From: Nocardioides marinisabuli | Lineage (GTDB): Bacteria; Actinomycetota; Actinomycetes; Propionibacteriales; Nocardioidaceae | Direction: 5' to 3' | DNA length: 64,000 bases | Assembly: GCF_013466785.1 (NCBI RefSeq) | Contig: NZ_CP059163.1 | Coordinates: 2,294,001-2,358,000 of the forward strand | Shown: positions 1-7,801 of the stretch, piece by piece | How the letters are laid out: each line of letters begins with the position of its first letter | Numbering within the stretch: position 1 is the first letter of the stretch | The notes under the pieces: model-generated | Told to the model about the DNA's origin: nothing | Database searches by the model: none | Seen by the model: only the letters and a program-made list of their open reading frames with translations | Position numbers and translations under genes: made by a program

Positions 1-297
1 GGCGGCGAGCAGCAGATGCTGGCGATGTCGCGGGCGCTGGCCTCCGACCCGGCGCTGCTGCTGCTCGACGAGCTGTCGATGGGCCTGGCGCCGCTGATCG
101 TCGACGAGCTCTACGACACCGTCGCCCAGATCGCCGAGTCGGGCGTCTCGATCCTGTGCATCGAGCAGTTCGCCCGCACCGCGCTGCGGGTCTCCGACTA
201 CGCCGCGGTGATGTCGGGCGGCCGCGTGGTGGCCACCGGCGAGCCCGCCGAGATCCTCGAGACCATGTCCGACGTCATCCTGGGAGGTGCGGCATGA
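1..297 (+). CDS. ABC transporter ATP-binding protein, LivF-like (C-terminal fragment)
   Basis: The window opens inside this gene, and only the last 98 codons are present. The visible part starts at the ABC signature remnant GGEQQML, followed by Walker B LLLLDELSMGLAP, the D-loop region and the H-loop-equivalent segment ILCIEQ. The LDEPSxGLAP-type block followed by an EQ in place of the usual TH is characteristic of LivF/LivG branched-chain amino acid or amide importer ATPases, which drive uptake from the cytoplasmic face. The Walker B continuation reads DELS rather than DEPS. The stop codon overlaps the next start (ATGA, 294-297), so the two genes are translationally coupled. The substrate cannot be told from this fragment. 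Confidence 0.8.
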   Translation, partial: GGEQQMLAMSRALASDPALLLLDELSMGLAPLIVDELYDTVAQIAESGVSILCIEQFARTALRVSDYAAVMSGGRVVATGEPAEILETMSDVILGGAA

Positions 298-2072
298 GCC
301 GCCAGACCACCACTGCTTCCGTGCGTCGCGCCGGCGGGCCCCGCCGGGTGCTGCTCTCATTGGCCGCCACCGCCCTCGTGGGCACCGCGCTGCCGCTGGC
401 CGCGGCGCCCGGCCCGGCCGGCGCGGCCGAGGGCGACCCGGCGTTCGCCGGGTACGTCTCGACCACCTCGGCCACCCCGGTGCGCATCGAGATCTACGAG
501 TCGACCATCCCGATCCCGGCCAGCCCGCAGGCCGAGCTGAACATGGGCTACAGCACGGTCAAGGCAGACTCCTCGACGTCGCGGGGCCGGGCCAGCTTCA
601 TGTGGCCCGGCGACGCGGTCGGCGAGGGCTTCAAGACCATCGTGGAGAACTTCGGCCTCCCACCCGAGCTCGCCGGCCCGATCGGCGAGAACGGCTACCC
701 CTTCCAGGTCAACTCCGTGCACCCCGCCGGCCCGCCGCGCGAGGCCGACGAGCCGTTCCCGGGGGTCATCAACCGCACCGGGGCCAGCGAGGGCCGGACC
801 TTCGCCGAGGTCGGCTACTCCACCGACTGCCGGCTCGGCGAGCCCGGCGCCGGCAGCGAGGACGGCGGCGGTGACGACGGTGACGGCGACGGCGACGCGC
901 CGGGCTCCCGGGCCTGCCCGGCATCCCCGGGCTGCCCGACATCCCCGGCTGGGCGCCCTGACCGGCGGCTCACCGAGGCCCTGGCCGGAGGTCTGGCCGG
1001 CGGCTCGCGCGCCGCGAGCCAGGAGCCCACGGCGCGCGAGCGTCGTACGGCACGGGTCGAGGCGCGCGCCGACGAGGACGAGGTCGAGTGCCAGATCCCG
1101 ACCGAGCTCGCCGCGCTCGTCGACATCGGCGGCTACGCCGCCGAGTCGGTCGTGACCAACGACCCCACCCAGGTGCGCGCGGTCTCGCGCTCGGCCGTCG
1201 GTGACGTCAGCCTGCTCGGCGGGGTGGTGACCCTCTCGGGCATCACCGCTCGAGCCGTGGCGGCCAGCGACGGCGCCAAGGGCACCACCGGGGGCGGCGC
1301 CGACTACGGCGTGCTCACCATCGCCGGGCAGAAGTTCCGCTACGGCGCCGACGGCTTCGAGGCCGCCGGCCAGGCGGCGCCCGTGCCGGGCCTGCCCAGC
1401 GACCCGGGGGCGGCGCTCGAGGCCCTCGGCATCCAGCTGCTGCTGCCGCAGCCGTCGTACGAGAAGGACGGCGACAAGGCCACCACCACCGTGCAGGGCA
1501 TCCAGGTCGTCATCGACACCACGATCCTGCGCGGCCAGCTCGACGCGCTGCCGCTCAACGCGCTCGCCGACCTGATCAACCAGATCCCCGAGGAGGCCGG
1601 CCAGCTCAAGGCGGTGCTGGGGTCCGCGATCAACCTGGCCCCCCGGTTCGTGATCACCCTCGGCAACGCCACCAGCGTCGTCGACACCTCCCAGCCCGTC
1701 GACATCGCGACCGGCGAGGTGCCCGACAACAACACCACCGGCGAGCCGGGCGACCCGACCACCGCCGGTGGGGGCGGCAGCGCCACGACCGGCGGCGGCG
1801 GCACCGGCACCGCCGGCACCCCGGGCACCCCGGGCGAGCCCGCCGTGCCCGGCAGCGACGGCTCGGGCGACGGCGACCTCGTCGACGCCGCGCCGACCGG
1901 CGCCGGGCTGCCGCCGCTGTTCTCCATCCCCGGCGCGCTGCTCTTCGGCGGGATCATCGGCGCCACGATCGCCGGCTCCTACCTGCGCCGCCTCGGCGTG
2001 CTCGCCCTCGGCGGCATCGGCGCCTGCCCCCACGGCCTCGACAGCGGCCTCCCCGACCTTCGAAAGGCCTGA
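294..2072 (+). CDS. Secreted, membrane-anchored choice-of-anchor-type protein
   Basis: About 592 residues from the ATG that overlaps the preceding ABC gene. An N-terminal signal peptide is visible (hydrophobic VLLSLAATALVG, then an Ala-rich stretch ending near AGAA). The body is a beta-rich extracellular region resembling the choice-of-anchor P family. It is followed by a Gly/Thr/Pro-rich linker (about 490-550) and a C-terminal hydrophobic helix near LFGGIIGATIAG with following Arg residues, suggesting a membrane anchor. Between about 902 and 961 the annotated frame encodes an atypical Ser/Pro/Cys stretch with A or T at several third codon positions. The +2 frame there reads a collagen-like GLPGLPGIPGLPDIPG with all-GC third positions, so two compensating frameshifts are possible. 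Function unknown; it is coupled to an importer operon. Confidence 0.7.
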   Translation: MSRQTTTASVRRAGGPRRVLLSLAATALVGTALPLAAAPGPAGAAEGDPAFAGYVSTTSATPVRIEIYESTIPIPASPQAELNMGYSTVKADSSTSRGRASFMWPGDAVGEGFKTIVENFGLPPELAGPIGENGYPFQVNSVHPAGPPREADEPFPGVINRTGASEGRTFAEVGYSTDCRLGEPGAGSEDGGGDDGDGDGDAPGSRACPASPGCPTSPAGRPDRRLTEALAGGLAGGSRAASQEPTARERRTARVEARADEDEVECQIPTELAALVDIGGYAAESVVTNDPTQVRAVSRSAVGDVSLLGGVVTLSGITARAVAASDGAKGTTGGGADYGVLTIAGQKFRYGADGFEAAGQAAPVPGLPSDPGAALEALGIQLLLPQPSYEKDGDKATTTVQGIQVVIDTTILRGQLDALPLNALADLINQIPEEAGQLKAVLGSAINLAPRFVITLGNATSVVDTSQPVDIATGEVPDNNTTGEPGDPTTAGGGGSATTGGGGTGTAGTPGTPGEPAVPGSDGSGDGDLVDAAPTGAGLPPLFSIPGALLFGGIIGATIAGSYLRRLGVLALGGIGACPHGLDSGLPDLRKA

Positions 2073-2075
2073 GCG

Positions 2076-2687
2076 ATGACCACCGTGAACCCCGCACCCG
2101 CACCCACCCCCGGTCACACCGGCCACACCGGCACGGCTCCGGCCTCGGGTGCCCGCACCGGCGCCTCGTCGGTCGGCTCGCTGCCGCGGGCCGGCTCGCG
2201 CGGCGGCAACGGGGCGGCGCCGCTGAAGAACAACAACTACCGGCTGCTGCAGGTGGTGCTCTTCTGGGCCGGTGCGGTGCTGCTGCCGCTGGGCCTCGTG
2301 GTGATCATCCTGGGCTGGTACGGCGCCGCGAACACCCCCTACGAGTACGACCAGATCTCCTACCTGGTCTCCGGCGGCCTGCTCGGGCTCGGGCTGACCT
2401 TCTGCGGCGGCTTCCTCTACTTCGGCGCCTGGCTGGCCCGCATCGCCGACGACGGGCGCGAGTCCTCCAAGCGCCTCGCCGACACCCTCCTGGTGCTCGC
2501 CGACGTCACCTCGCGCGCCGCGGCCACCCGCGACGACGGCGTCGACGTCTCGGCCCTGCCGGTCACCGCCGGTGACGGCACCACCATGCACCGCCGCGAC
2601 TGCGCCCTCATCGCCCACCGCACCGACCTGCACCCCGTCGGCGAGCACAACGGCCACCTGACCACCTGCCGCGTCTGCCGCCCCTGA
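2076..2687 (+). CDS. Two-helix membrane protein with C-terminal Cys/His motif
   Basis: 203 residues starting three bases after the upstream stop, so likely the same operon. The N-terminal 50 residues are Pro/Thr/Gly rich and probably disordered. Two transmembrane helices follow (around VVLFWAGAVLLPLGLVVII and YLVSGGLLGLGLTFCGG), then a cytoplasmic helical stretch. The C-terminus has MHRRDCALIAHR and ends LTTCRVCRP; the H, C and CxxC residues look like a small zinc-binding knuckle. I do not recognise a named family. Its position after the anchored secreted protein suggests an envelope partner, but that is inference. Confidence 0.75.
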   Translation: MTTVNPAPAPTPGHTGHTGTAPASGARTGASSVGSLPRAGSRGGNGAAPLKNNNYRLLQVVLFWAGAVLLPLGLVVIILGWYGAANTPYEYDQISYLVSGGLLGLGLTFCGGFLYFGAWLARIADDGRESSKRLADTLLVLADVTSRAAATRDDGVDVSALPVTAGDGTTMHRRDCALIAHRTDLHPVGEHNGHLTTCRVCRP

Positions 2688-2708
2688 CCTCACGGGCGCG
2701 GGTCCGAA

Positions 2709-2794
2709 GGTTCATCGGGTACCCGATGAATCTCCCGCCACCACGCTGAAGCATCAGCCAGGCACCGCCAGTTCCATCGGGTACCCGATGAACC
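2709..2794. repeat. Palindrome-bounded intergenic repeat, copy 1
   Basis: The element sits between two convergent genes. It is bounded by two near-identical palindromes with core CATCGGGTACCCGATG (left 2713-2728, right 2775-2790), separated by about 46 bp. The reverse complement of the whole unit recurs at 29070-29154 with the same internal blocks (CGCCACCAC, TCAGCCAGG, CCGCCAGTTC). This looks like a REP/BIME or MITE-like unit and could also act as a bidirectional terminator here. Confidence 0.8.
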
Positions 2795-2821
2795 ATCGGC
2801 GCCCCGCCTGACCCGCCCGCG

Positions 2822-4105
2822 TCAGCGGCGTACGCCGCCGGCGTCGGTGGGCGCGTCGGTGGGGTCGGTGTCGTCCGGGTCGTCGTCGGGGTCGGCGGCC
2901 ATGGCCTCGTCGGGCTTCGAGGTCAGGACGGTGTCGATGTAGTCGCGGGCGGTGTCGAAGATGTCGACGGGCCGCCCGGCGCGCTCGGAGAGGTACCACC
3001 GGTGCACCAGCACCTCGTGGAAGAACTGCGCGGGCTCGAGCTTGCCGCGCGAGTCGGCGGGGATCATCGCGGTCAGCGGCTCGTACACCCGGGTCAGCCA
3101 CCGGTTGGCGACCAGCTGGCGGTCCTCGCGGCCCAGGTCGTGGTGGGCGGTGAAGGCGGCGAGGTCGTTGAGCAGGCGCCGGGCCTGGGCGTCCTCGACG
3201 TCGAGCCCGGTCAGCGACTGCAGCTCGCGGCGGTGGTGGCCGGCCTCGACGACCTTGGGCTGGATGCGCACCTGGTCGCCGTCGTAGTCGGTGACGATGT
3301 CGAGCTCGTCGACGTCGAAGCCCAGGTCGTTGAGCCGCTCCAGGCGCCGCTCGATGCGCCACAGCTCGCCGGCCGAGAACTCCTCGTGCCCGGTCAGCTC
3401 GCCCCACAGCTCGTCGTAGCGGCGCAGCAGCAGCTCGACCACCTCGTGCGGCTCGATCGCCTCGGCGGCCGAGCCGTGGCCGGGCAGGCTGGCCTGCAGG
3501 TCGAGCAGCTCGGCGAAGACGTTCTCGGTGGCCACGGTGACGTCGTGCTCACGCATCTGGCGCGACAGGCTCGAGCGCAGCTCGCCGGTCTCGGCGTCGA
3601 CGAGGTACGCCGCGAACCCGTCGGCGCTGCGCCGGAAGAGCACGTTCGACAGCGACACGTCGCCCCAGTAGAAGTCGGCCAGGTGCAGGCGCACCAGCAG
3701 CACCACCAGCGCGTCGACCAGCCGGGGCAGGTCCTCGCGCCCGGCGCCGTGGCTGAAGAGGCTGCGGTAGGGCAGCGAGAAGCGCAGGTGCTCGGTGATC
3801 AGCGCGGCCGGCAGCTCCTCGCCGTCGGCGTCGACGCGCCCGGCGACCACGCCCTGCGGCACCACGGCCGGCATCCCCATCCGCTGCAGGTCGCGCAGCA
3901 GCCGGTACTCGCGGAACGCGATGTCCTCGACGGTCTCCTTGACGGCGTACACCCGATCGCGCAGCCGCACGATGCGCACCACGTGGCGCGAGAGGCCGCG
4001 CGGCAGCGGCACCACGTGCTCCTCGCCCCACTCCTCGAGCGGGGTCGACCAGGGCAGGGTGATGATCGCCGGGTCGGGTCGGCTGGCGACGATGCGCAGG
4101 GCCAT
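2822..4105 (-). CDS. DUF4032 domain protein, LPS-kinase-like fold
   Basis: 427 residues. The N-terminal half has kinase-fold landmarks: a lysine in YAVKE (about residue 53), a catalytic-loop-like WGDVSLSNVLF (about 148) and YLVDAETGE (about 168), corresponding to the HxDxxxxN and DFG-like positions of aminoglycoside/lipopolysaccharide kinase folds. The C-terminal half is the alpha-helical DUF4032 region, ending in an acidic Asp/Pro tail. The substrate is unknown. The gene is downstream of the GH13 gene on the same strand with a 23-bp gap, so co-transcription is likely. The ATG at 4105 begins a sequence that fits the family start. Confidence 0.8.
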   Translation of the reverse strand: MALRIVASRPDPAIITLPWSTPLEEWGEEHVVPLPRGLSRHVVRIVRLRDRVYAVKETVEDIAFREYRLLRDLQRMGMPAVVPQGVVAGRVDADGEELPAALITEHLRFSLPYRSLFSHGAGREDLPRLVDALVVLLVRLHLADFYWGDVSLSNVLFRRSADGFAAYLVDAETGELRSSLSRQMREHDVTVATENVFAELLDLQASLPGHGSAAEAIEPHEVVELLLRRYDELWGELTGHEEFSAGELWRIERRLERLNDLGFDVDELDIVTDYDGDQVRIQPKVVEAGHHRRELQSLTGLDVEDAQARRLLNDLAAFTAHHDLGREDRQLVANRWLTRVYEPLTAMIPADSRGKLEPAQFFHEVLVHRWYLSERAGRPVDIFDTARDYIDTVLTSKPDEAMAADPDDDPDDTDPTDAPTDAGGVRR

Positions 4106-4128
4106 CAGGCGAGCCTAGGGCCGGGCGC

Positions 4129-6024
4129 TCAGAGCCGCCACACGGTGACGCCGGCCCCGCCGGCCGGCACCTCCAGCCATCCGTCGCGTACGACGAGCGG
4201 TGCCGGCTCGCCCTCGGTGGCCAGCAGCGGCGCGGGGTCGCCGACCGGGCGGGCCGGGGCCCCGTCGAGGGCGGGCAGCGCCAGCGCGGCCGCAGGCAGG
4301 CCGACCGCCCCGCCGGGGGCGCGGCGGGCGCAGACCAGCACCGAGCCGGCGGGGTGCTCACGAAGGTAGACGAGGGTGTCGTCGTCGACGTGGGCCCAGC
4401 GCAGCCCGCCGCGCACCAGCGCGGGGTGCTCGGCGCGCAGCCGCGCGAGCGCGGCGTACGTCTCCATCGTCGTGCGGTCCCAGGCCTCGGGGGAGTCCCA
4501 GGGCATCGTCCGGCGCGCGTCCTCGCCGTTGACGCCCTCGAGGCCGATCTCGTCGCCGGCGAAGAGCATCGGCACGCCGGGCAGGGTGAACTGCAGCCCG
4601 GCGGCGACCCGGTGCTGCTCGGGCGAGCCGACCAGGGTGCGGATCCGGGCGGAGTCGTGGGAGCCCAGGATGTTCCACGACCAGGTGGTGGCCCGCCAGC
4701 CGTGCCGCGCGGTCCACTCGCGCATGGTGCGCGCCACCAGCGGCCCGGGGCGCCGCGGCACCGGCAGCGGCCGGCCGAAGGCCCGCGCCGGCGACTCCTC
4801 GTCGCGCAGCCACGACCACACCGGCCACGAGAAGCCGGAGTAGTTCATCGTGCCGTGCCAGCCGTCGCCGTCGAGGTCGCTCGAGGCGTCGTGGTTGTGC
4901 TCGCCGATCACCAGCGCGTCGGGGCGCTGGGCCTGCGCGGTGGCGCGCACGGTGCGCGCCACGTCGTGCGCGACGTCGGTGGCGCCCAGCCGCCCGGTCA
5001 TGTTGGCCACGTCGATGCGCCAGCCGTCGACGTCGTACGGCGGCCGCAGCCAGCGCGCCACGACGCTCTCGGGCCCCTCGGTCATCGCCGCGCGCAGCCC
5101 GGGGTCGGTGTGGTCGAGCTTGGGCAGGGTGTGGTGGCCCATCCAGCACTCGTAGGAGCCGTCGGCGCGGAAGCAGTACCAGCCGCGGCCGGGGCCCTCG
5201 GGGTCGGCGAGCGCCTCGCGGAACCACTCGTGGGTGTCGCCGGTGTGGTTGGTGGTCAGGTCGCCCAGCAGTCGCAGCCCCCGCTCGTGCACCGCCTCGG
5301 AGAGGCGCTGGTAGGCGTCGTCGCCGCCGAGCAGCGGGTCGACGCCGTCGAAGGTGGAGGCGTTGTAGCGGTGGTTGGACTCCCCGGGGAAGACCGGGGT
5401 CGTGTAGAGCACGCTCACGCCCAGCGCGGCCACGTGGTCGAGGTGCTCGACGACGCCGTCGAGGTCGCCGCCGAAGAGCTGCAGCGGGGTGCGCGGGTCG
5501 GAGCCCTCGAAGACCACCTCGTCGTCCCAGGCCGCCGGCACCGCCCAGGCCGGGGTCTCGCGCTGGTCGGCGGCCGCGGAGCGGGCGAACCGGTCGGGGA
5601 AGACCTGGTAGACCACGGCCTCGCGGCCCCACTCCGGCGGCGGGGCGTGGCTGGAGACGCGGAAGTCGAAGGCGTCGGGCGCGTCGTGCTCGACCACCCC
5701 GGCTGCGGTCAGCCAGCGCTGGCGCCCGTCGGCCCCGGCGAGCAGGAAGCGGTAGTGGGTGACCGGGTTGTGCACCGGCAGCTCGCCCTCCCACCACACC
5801 GACCCCTCGCCGCCGGACTCCTCGGCGTCGTCGCGCGCGACCTCGGCGCAACGGTGGTAGACCGGCTCGGCGTCGTACGTCGTGCGCAGCCAGACCGCCT
5901 CGACCGGGTCGCCGACCCAGGTCCGCAGCCGCACCGTGACCGGCCAGCCCGGCGCGGGGGTCTCGGGGTCCAGGTGCAGCGCGGAGCCGTCGTGGTGCGG
6001 CTCGTGCAGGAGGTGGGGGTCCAT
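4129..6024 (-). CDS. Glycoside hydrolase family 13 (alpha-amylase/maltodextrinase type)
   Basis: 631 residues, no signal peptide, so presumably cytoplasmic. An N-terminal beta domain (about 1-125) precedes the TIM barrel. The four GH13 regions are present: DLTTNHTGD (about 258), GWRIDVAN with the nucleophile Asp (about 335), VIGEHNHD with the acid/base Glu (about 375) and NILGSHDSARI with the transition-state Asp (about 458). All catalytic residues are intact. The architecture fits maltodextrin glucosidase, cyclomaltodextrinase or neopullulanase-type enzymes acting on alpha-glucans; the exact specificity cannot be read. It precedes the DUF4032 gene. Confidence 0.88.
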   Translation of the reverse strand: MDPHLLHEPHHDGSALHLDPETPAPGWPVTVRLRTWVGDPVEAVWLRTTYDAEPVYHRCAEVARDDAEESGGEGSVWWEGELPVHNPVTHYRFLLAGADGRQRWLTAAGVVEHDAPDAFDFRVSSHAPPPEWGREAVVYQVFPDRFARSAAADQRETPAWAVPAAWDDEVVFEGSDPRTPLQLFGGDLDGVVEHLDHVAALGVSVLYTTPVFPGESNHRYNASTFDGVDPLLGGDDAYQRLSEAVHERGLRLLGDLTTNHTGDTHEWFREALADPEGPGRGWYCFRADGSYECWMGHHTLPKLDHTDPGLRAAMTEGPESVVARWLRPPYDVDGWRIDVANMTGRLGATDVAHDVARTVRATAQAQRPDALVIGEHNHDASSDLDGDGWHGTMNYSGFSWPVWSWLRDEESPARAFGRPLPVPRRPGPLVARTMREWTARHGWRATTWSWNILGSHDSARIRTLVGSPEQHRVAAGLQFTLPGVPMLFAGDEIGLEGVNGEDARRTMPWDSPEAWDRTTMETYAALARLRAEHPALVRGGLRWAHVDDDTLVYLREHPAGSVLVCARRAPGGAVGLPAAALALPALDGAPARPVGDPAPLLATEGEPAPLVVRDGWLEVPAGGAGVTVWRL

Positions 6025-6085
6025 GCGCCCATCCTCCCAGGTGAACGCGCCGCGACCAGTGGGTCCTTAGCCCTTGCCGGATAAG

Positions 6086-6099
6086 TAGAACGTGTTCTA
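6086..6099. promoter_or_regulatory. KstR-like operator palindrome
   Basis: A perfect 14-bp palindrome, TAGAACGTGTTCTA, lies 10 bp upstream of the SDR start. It matches the published actinobacterial KstR consensus TNNAACNNGTTNNA exactly. A TetR-family repressor is the expected ligand; none is encoded in this window. Confidence 0.65.
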
Positions 6100-6109
6100 G
6101 GTTTCGGCC

Positions 6110-6826
6110 ATGAGCAACCGCGTCGTCGTCGTCACCGGAGCCGCCTCCGGCATCGGGTTCGCCACCGCCGAGAGGTTCCGCGACCTCGGCGACACCGTCC
6201 TGGCCCTCGACATCGCCACGAGCGTGCCCGAGGGCGTCACCTTCGTGAAGTGCGACGTGGGCGACAAGGCCGCCGTGGACGCCGCGATCGCCACCTGCGT
6301 GGCCGAGGCCGGGCGCATCGACGTGCTGGCCAACGTCGCCGGCATCGTGCAGTTCGGCCGCTTCGAGAGCGTCACCGAGGAGCTCTTCGACCGCGTCCAC
6401 GCCGTCGACGTCAAGGGCCCCTTCTTCCTCGTCCAGGCCGCCCTGCCGCACCTGCGCGCCAGCCGCGGCTGCGTCGTCAACGTCTCCTCGGTGGCCGGGC
6501 GCGTCCCGCAGCCCTACTCGGCGGCGTACTCGGCCGCCAAGGGCGGGCTGACCCAGCTGACCAAGGCCCTGGCCCTCGAGCTCTCGCCCGACGGCATCCG
6601 CGTCAACGCGGTCTGCCCCGGCACCGTCGACACCCCGCTGGTGGCCAAGGTCGCAGAGACCTACCCCGACGACCTCGACCCGCGCGTCTCCGACCGGCTG
6701 CTGGCGATGCTGCCCGGCGCGGCGTCGTCGCCCGCCGAGATCGCGGCGACCATCGCCTACCTCGCCTCCGCCGAGGCGCGGATGATCACCGGCGCGATCG
6801 TGGCCCACGACGGCGGCATGGGCTGA
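6110..6826 (+). CDS. SDR family NAD(P)-dependent oxidoreductase
   Basis: 238 residues, a classical short-chain dehydrogenase. It has TGAASGIG (cofactor loop, residues 9-16), CDVGD with an acidic residue after the second strand, NVAG, the catalytic Ser in NVSSVAGR, YSAAKGG (Tyr and Lys of the active site, about 140-145) and the PGTVDTP loop. Asp in LALDIA after strand two favours NAD over NADP. The KstR-like operator immediately upstream suggests induction with steroid or acyl-CoA catabolism, so a hydroxysteroid or 3-hydroxyacyl dehydrogenase role is plausible but unproven. The start ATG lies close behind the operator. Confidence 0.85.
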   Translation: MSNRVVVVTGAASGIGFATAERFRDLGDTVLALDIATSVPEGVTFVKCDVGDKAAVDAAIATCVAEAGRIDVLANVAGIVQFGRFESVTEELFDRVHAVDVKGPFFLVQAALPHLRASRGCVVNVSSVAGRVPQPYSAAYSAAKGGLTQLTKALALELSPDGIRVNAVCPGTVDTPLVAKVAETYPDDLDPRVSDRLLAMLPGAASSPAEIAATIAYLASAEARMITGAIVAHDGGMG

Positions 6827-6875
6827 GCCCCACCCGGGCCGCGCGCCGCCGGGCCTGGCTAGGCTGGGCGCCCCC

Positions 6876-6948
6876 GCCGGTGTAGCTCAGTTGGCAGAGC
6901 ACCTCTCTTGTAAAGAGGATGTCGCAGGTTCGACCCCTGTCACCGGCT
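6876..6948 (+). tRNA. tRNA-Thr (anticodon TGT)
   Basis: 73 nt that fold into a full cloverleaf. The 7-bp acceptor stem pairs GCCGGTG (6876-6882) with CACCGGC (6941-6947), with discriminator T at 6948. The D-arm is TAGCTCAGTTGGCAGAGC. The anticodon stem CCTCT/AGAGG encloses loop CTTGTAA with anticodon TGT. The T-arm contains GGTTCGACCCC. CCA is not encoded. The next gene's GTG start begins two bases after the discriminator. Confidence 0.96.
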
Positions 6949-6949
6949 C

Positions 6950-7801
6950 GTGAGCGACCACCCCGTCCCGTACGGCGTGCTGGTCCTGGCCGCCACCCCC
7001 ATCGGCCAGCCCGGCGACGCGCCGCCGCGCCTGGCGGCCGAGCTGTCCGGCGCCGACGTGGTCGCCGCCGAGGACACCCGGCGGCTGCGGCGCCTGACCA
7101 CCGACCTCGGCATCGAGCTCGGCGGGCGCGTCGTCTCCTACTTCGAGGGCAACGAGCAGGCGCGCACGCCCACGCTGCTCGAGGCGCTGCTGGCCGGCGA
7201 GCGGGTGGTGCTGGTGACCGACGCCGGGATGCCGAGCGTCTCCGACCCGGGCTACCGCCTGGTGGCCGCGGCCGTCGAGGCCGGGGTGCGGGTCACCTCG
7301 GTGCCCGGGCCGAGCGCGGTGCTGACCGCGCTCGCGGTCAGCGGCCTGCCCGTCGACCGGTTCTGCTTCGAGGGGTTCCTGCCCCGCAAGGCCGGCGAGC
7401 GCTCGCGGCGCCTGGACTCCCTGGCCGCCGAGGAGCGGACCATGGTGTTCTTCGAGGCGCCGCACCGCACCGAGGCCGCGCTCGCCGCGATGGCGACCTC
7501 CTGGGGCGCCGACCGGGTGGCCGCGGTGTGCCGCGAGCTGACCAAGACCCACGAGGAGGTGCGGCGCGGCCCGCTGGGCGAGCTCGTCGACTGGGCCGCC
7601 GAGGGCGTGCGCGGCGAGGTGACGATCGTGGTCACCGGCGCCGCGCCCAGCGCCGCCCTCTCGACCGAGCCCCCCGCCCTCGTCGCCGCGGTCGCCGAGC
7701 GGGAGGATCGGGGCATGAGCCGCAAGGAAGCGATCGCCGAGGTGGCCCGGCTGGCCGGGGTGCCCAAGCGCGAGGTCTACCAGCTGGTGCACGTCCGGTG
7801 A
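6950..7801 (+). CDS. rsmI: 16S rRNA (cytidine(1402)-2'-O)-methyltransferase
   Basis: 283 residues, YraL/RsmI family, which 2'-O-methylates C1402 in the 30S decoding centre using SAM. Family marks are [14 protein letters not shown] at the N-terminus, the AEDTRR block, the [12 protein letters not shown] loop, PGPSAV and the C-terminal [13 protein letters not shown] helix region. The GTG at 6950 is the only sensible start before the conserved block, and it directly abuts tRNA-Thr. There is therefore no room for a separate Shine-Dalgarno outside the tRNA. The stop overlaps the next GTG start (GTGA, 7798-7801). Confidence 0.92.
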   Translation: MSDHPVPYGVLVLAATPIGQPGDAPPRLAAELSGADVVAAEDTRRLRRLTTDLGIELGGRVVSYFEGNEQARTPTLLEALLAGERVVLVTDAGMPSVSDPGYRLVAAAVEAGVRVTSVPGPSAVLTALAVSGLPVDRFCFEGFLPRKAGERSRRLDSLAAEERTMVFFEAPHRTEAALAAMATSWGADRVAAVCRELTKTHEEVRRGPLGELVDWAAEGVRGEVTIVVTGAAPSAALSTEPPALVAAVAEREDRGMSRKEAIAEVARLAGVPKREVYQLVHVR

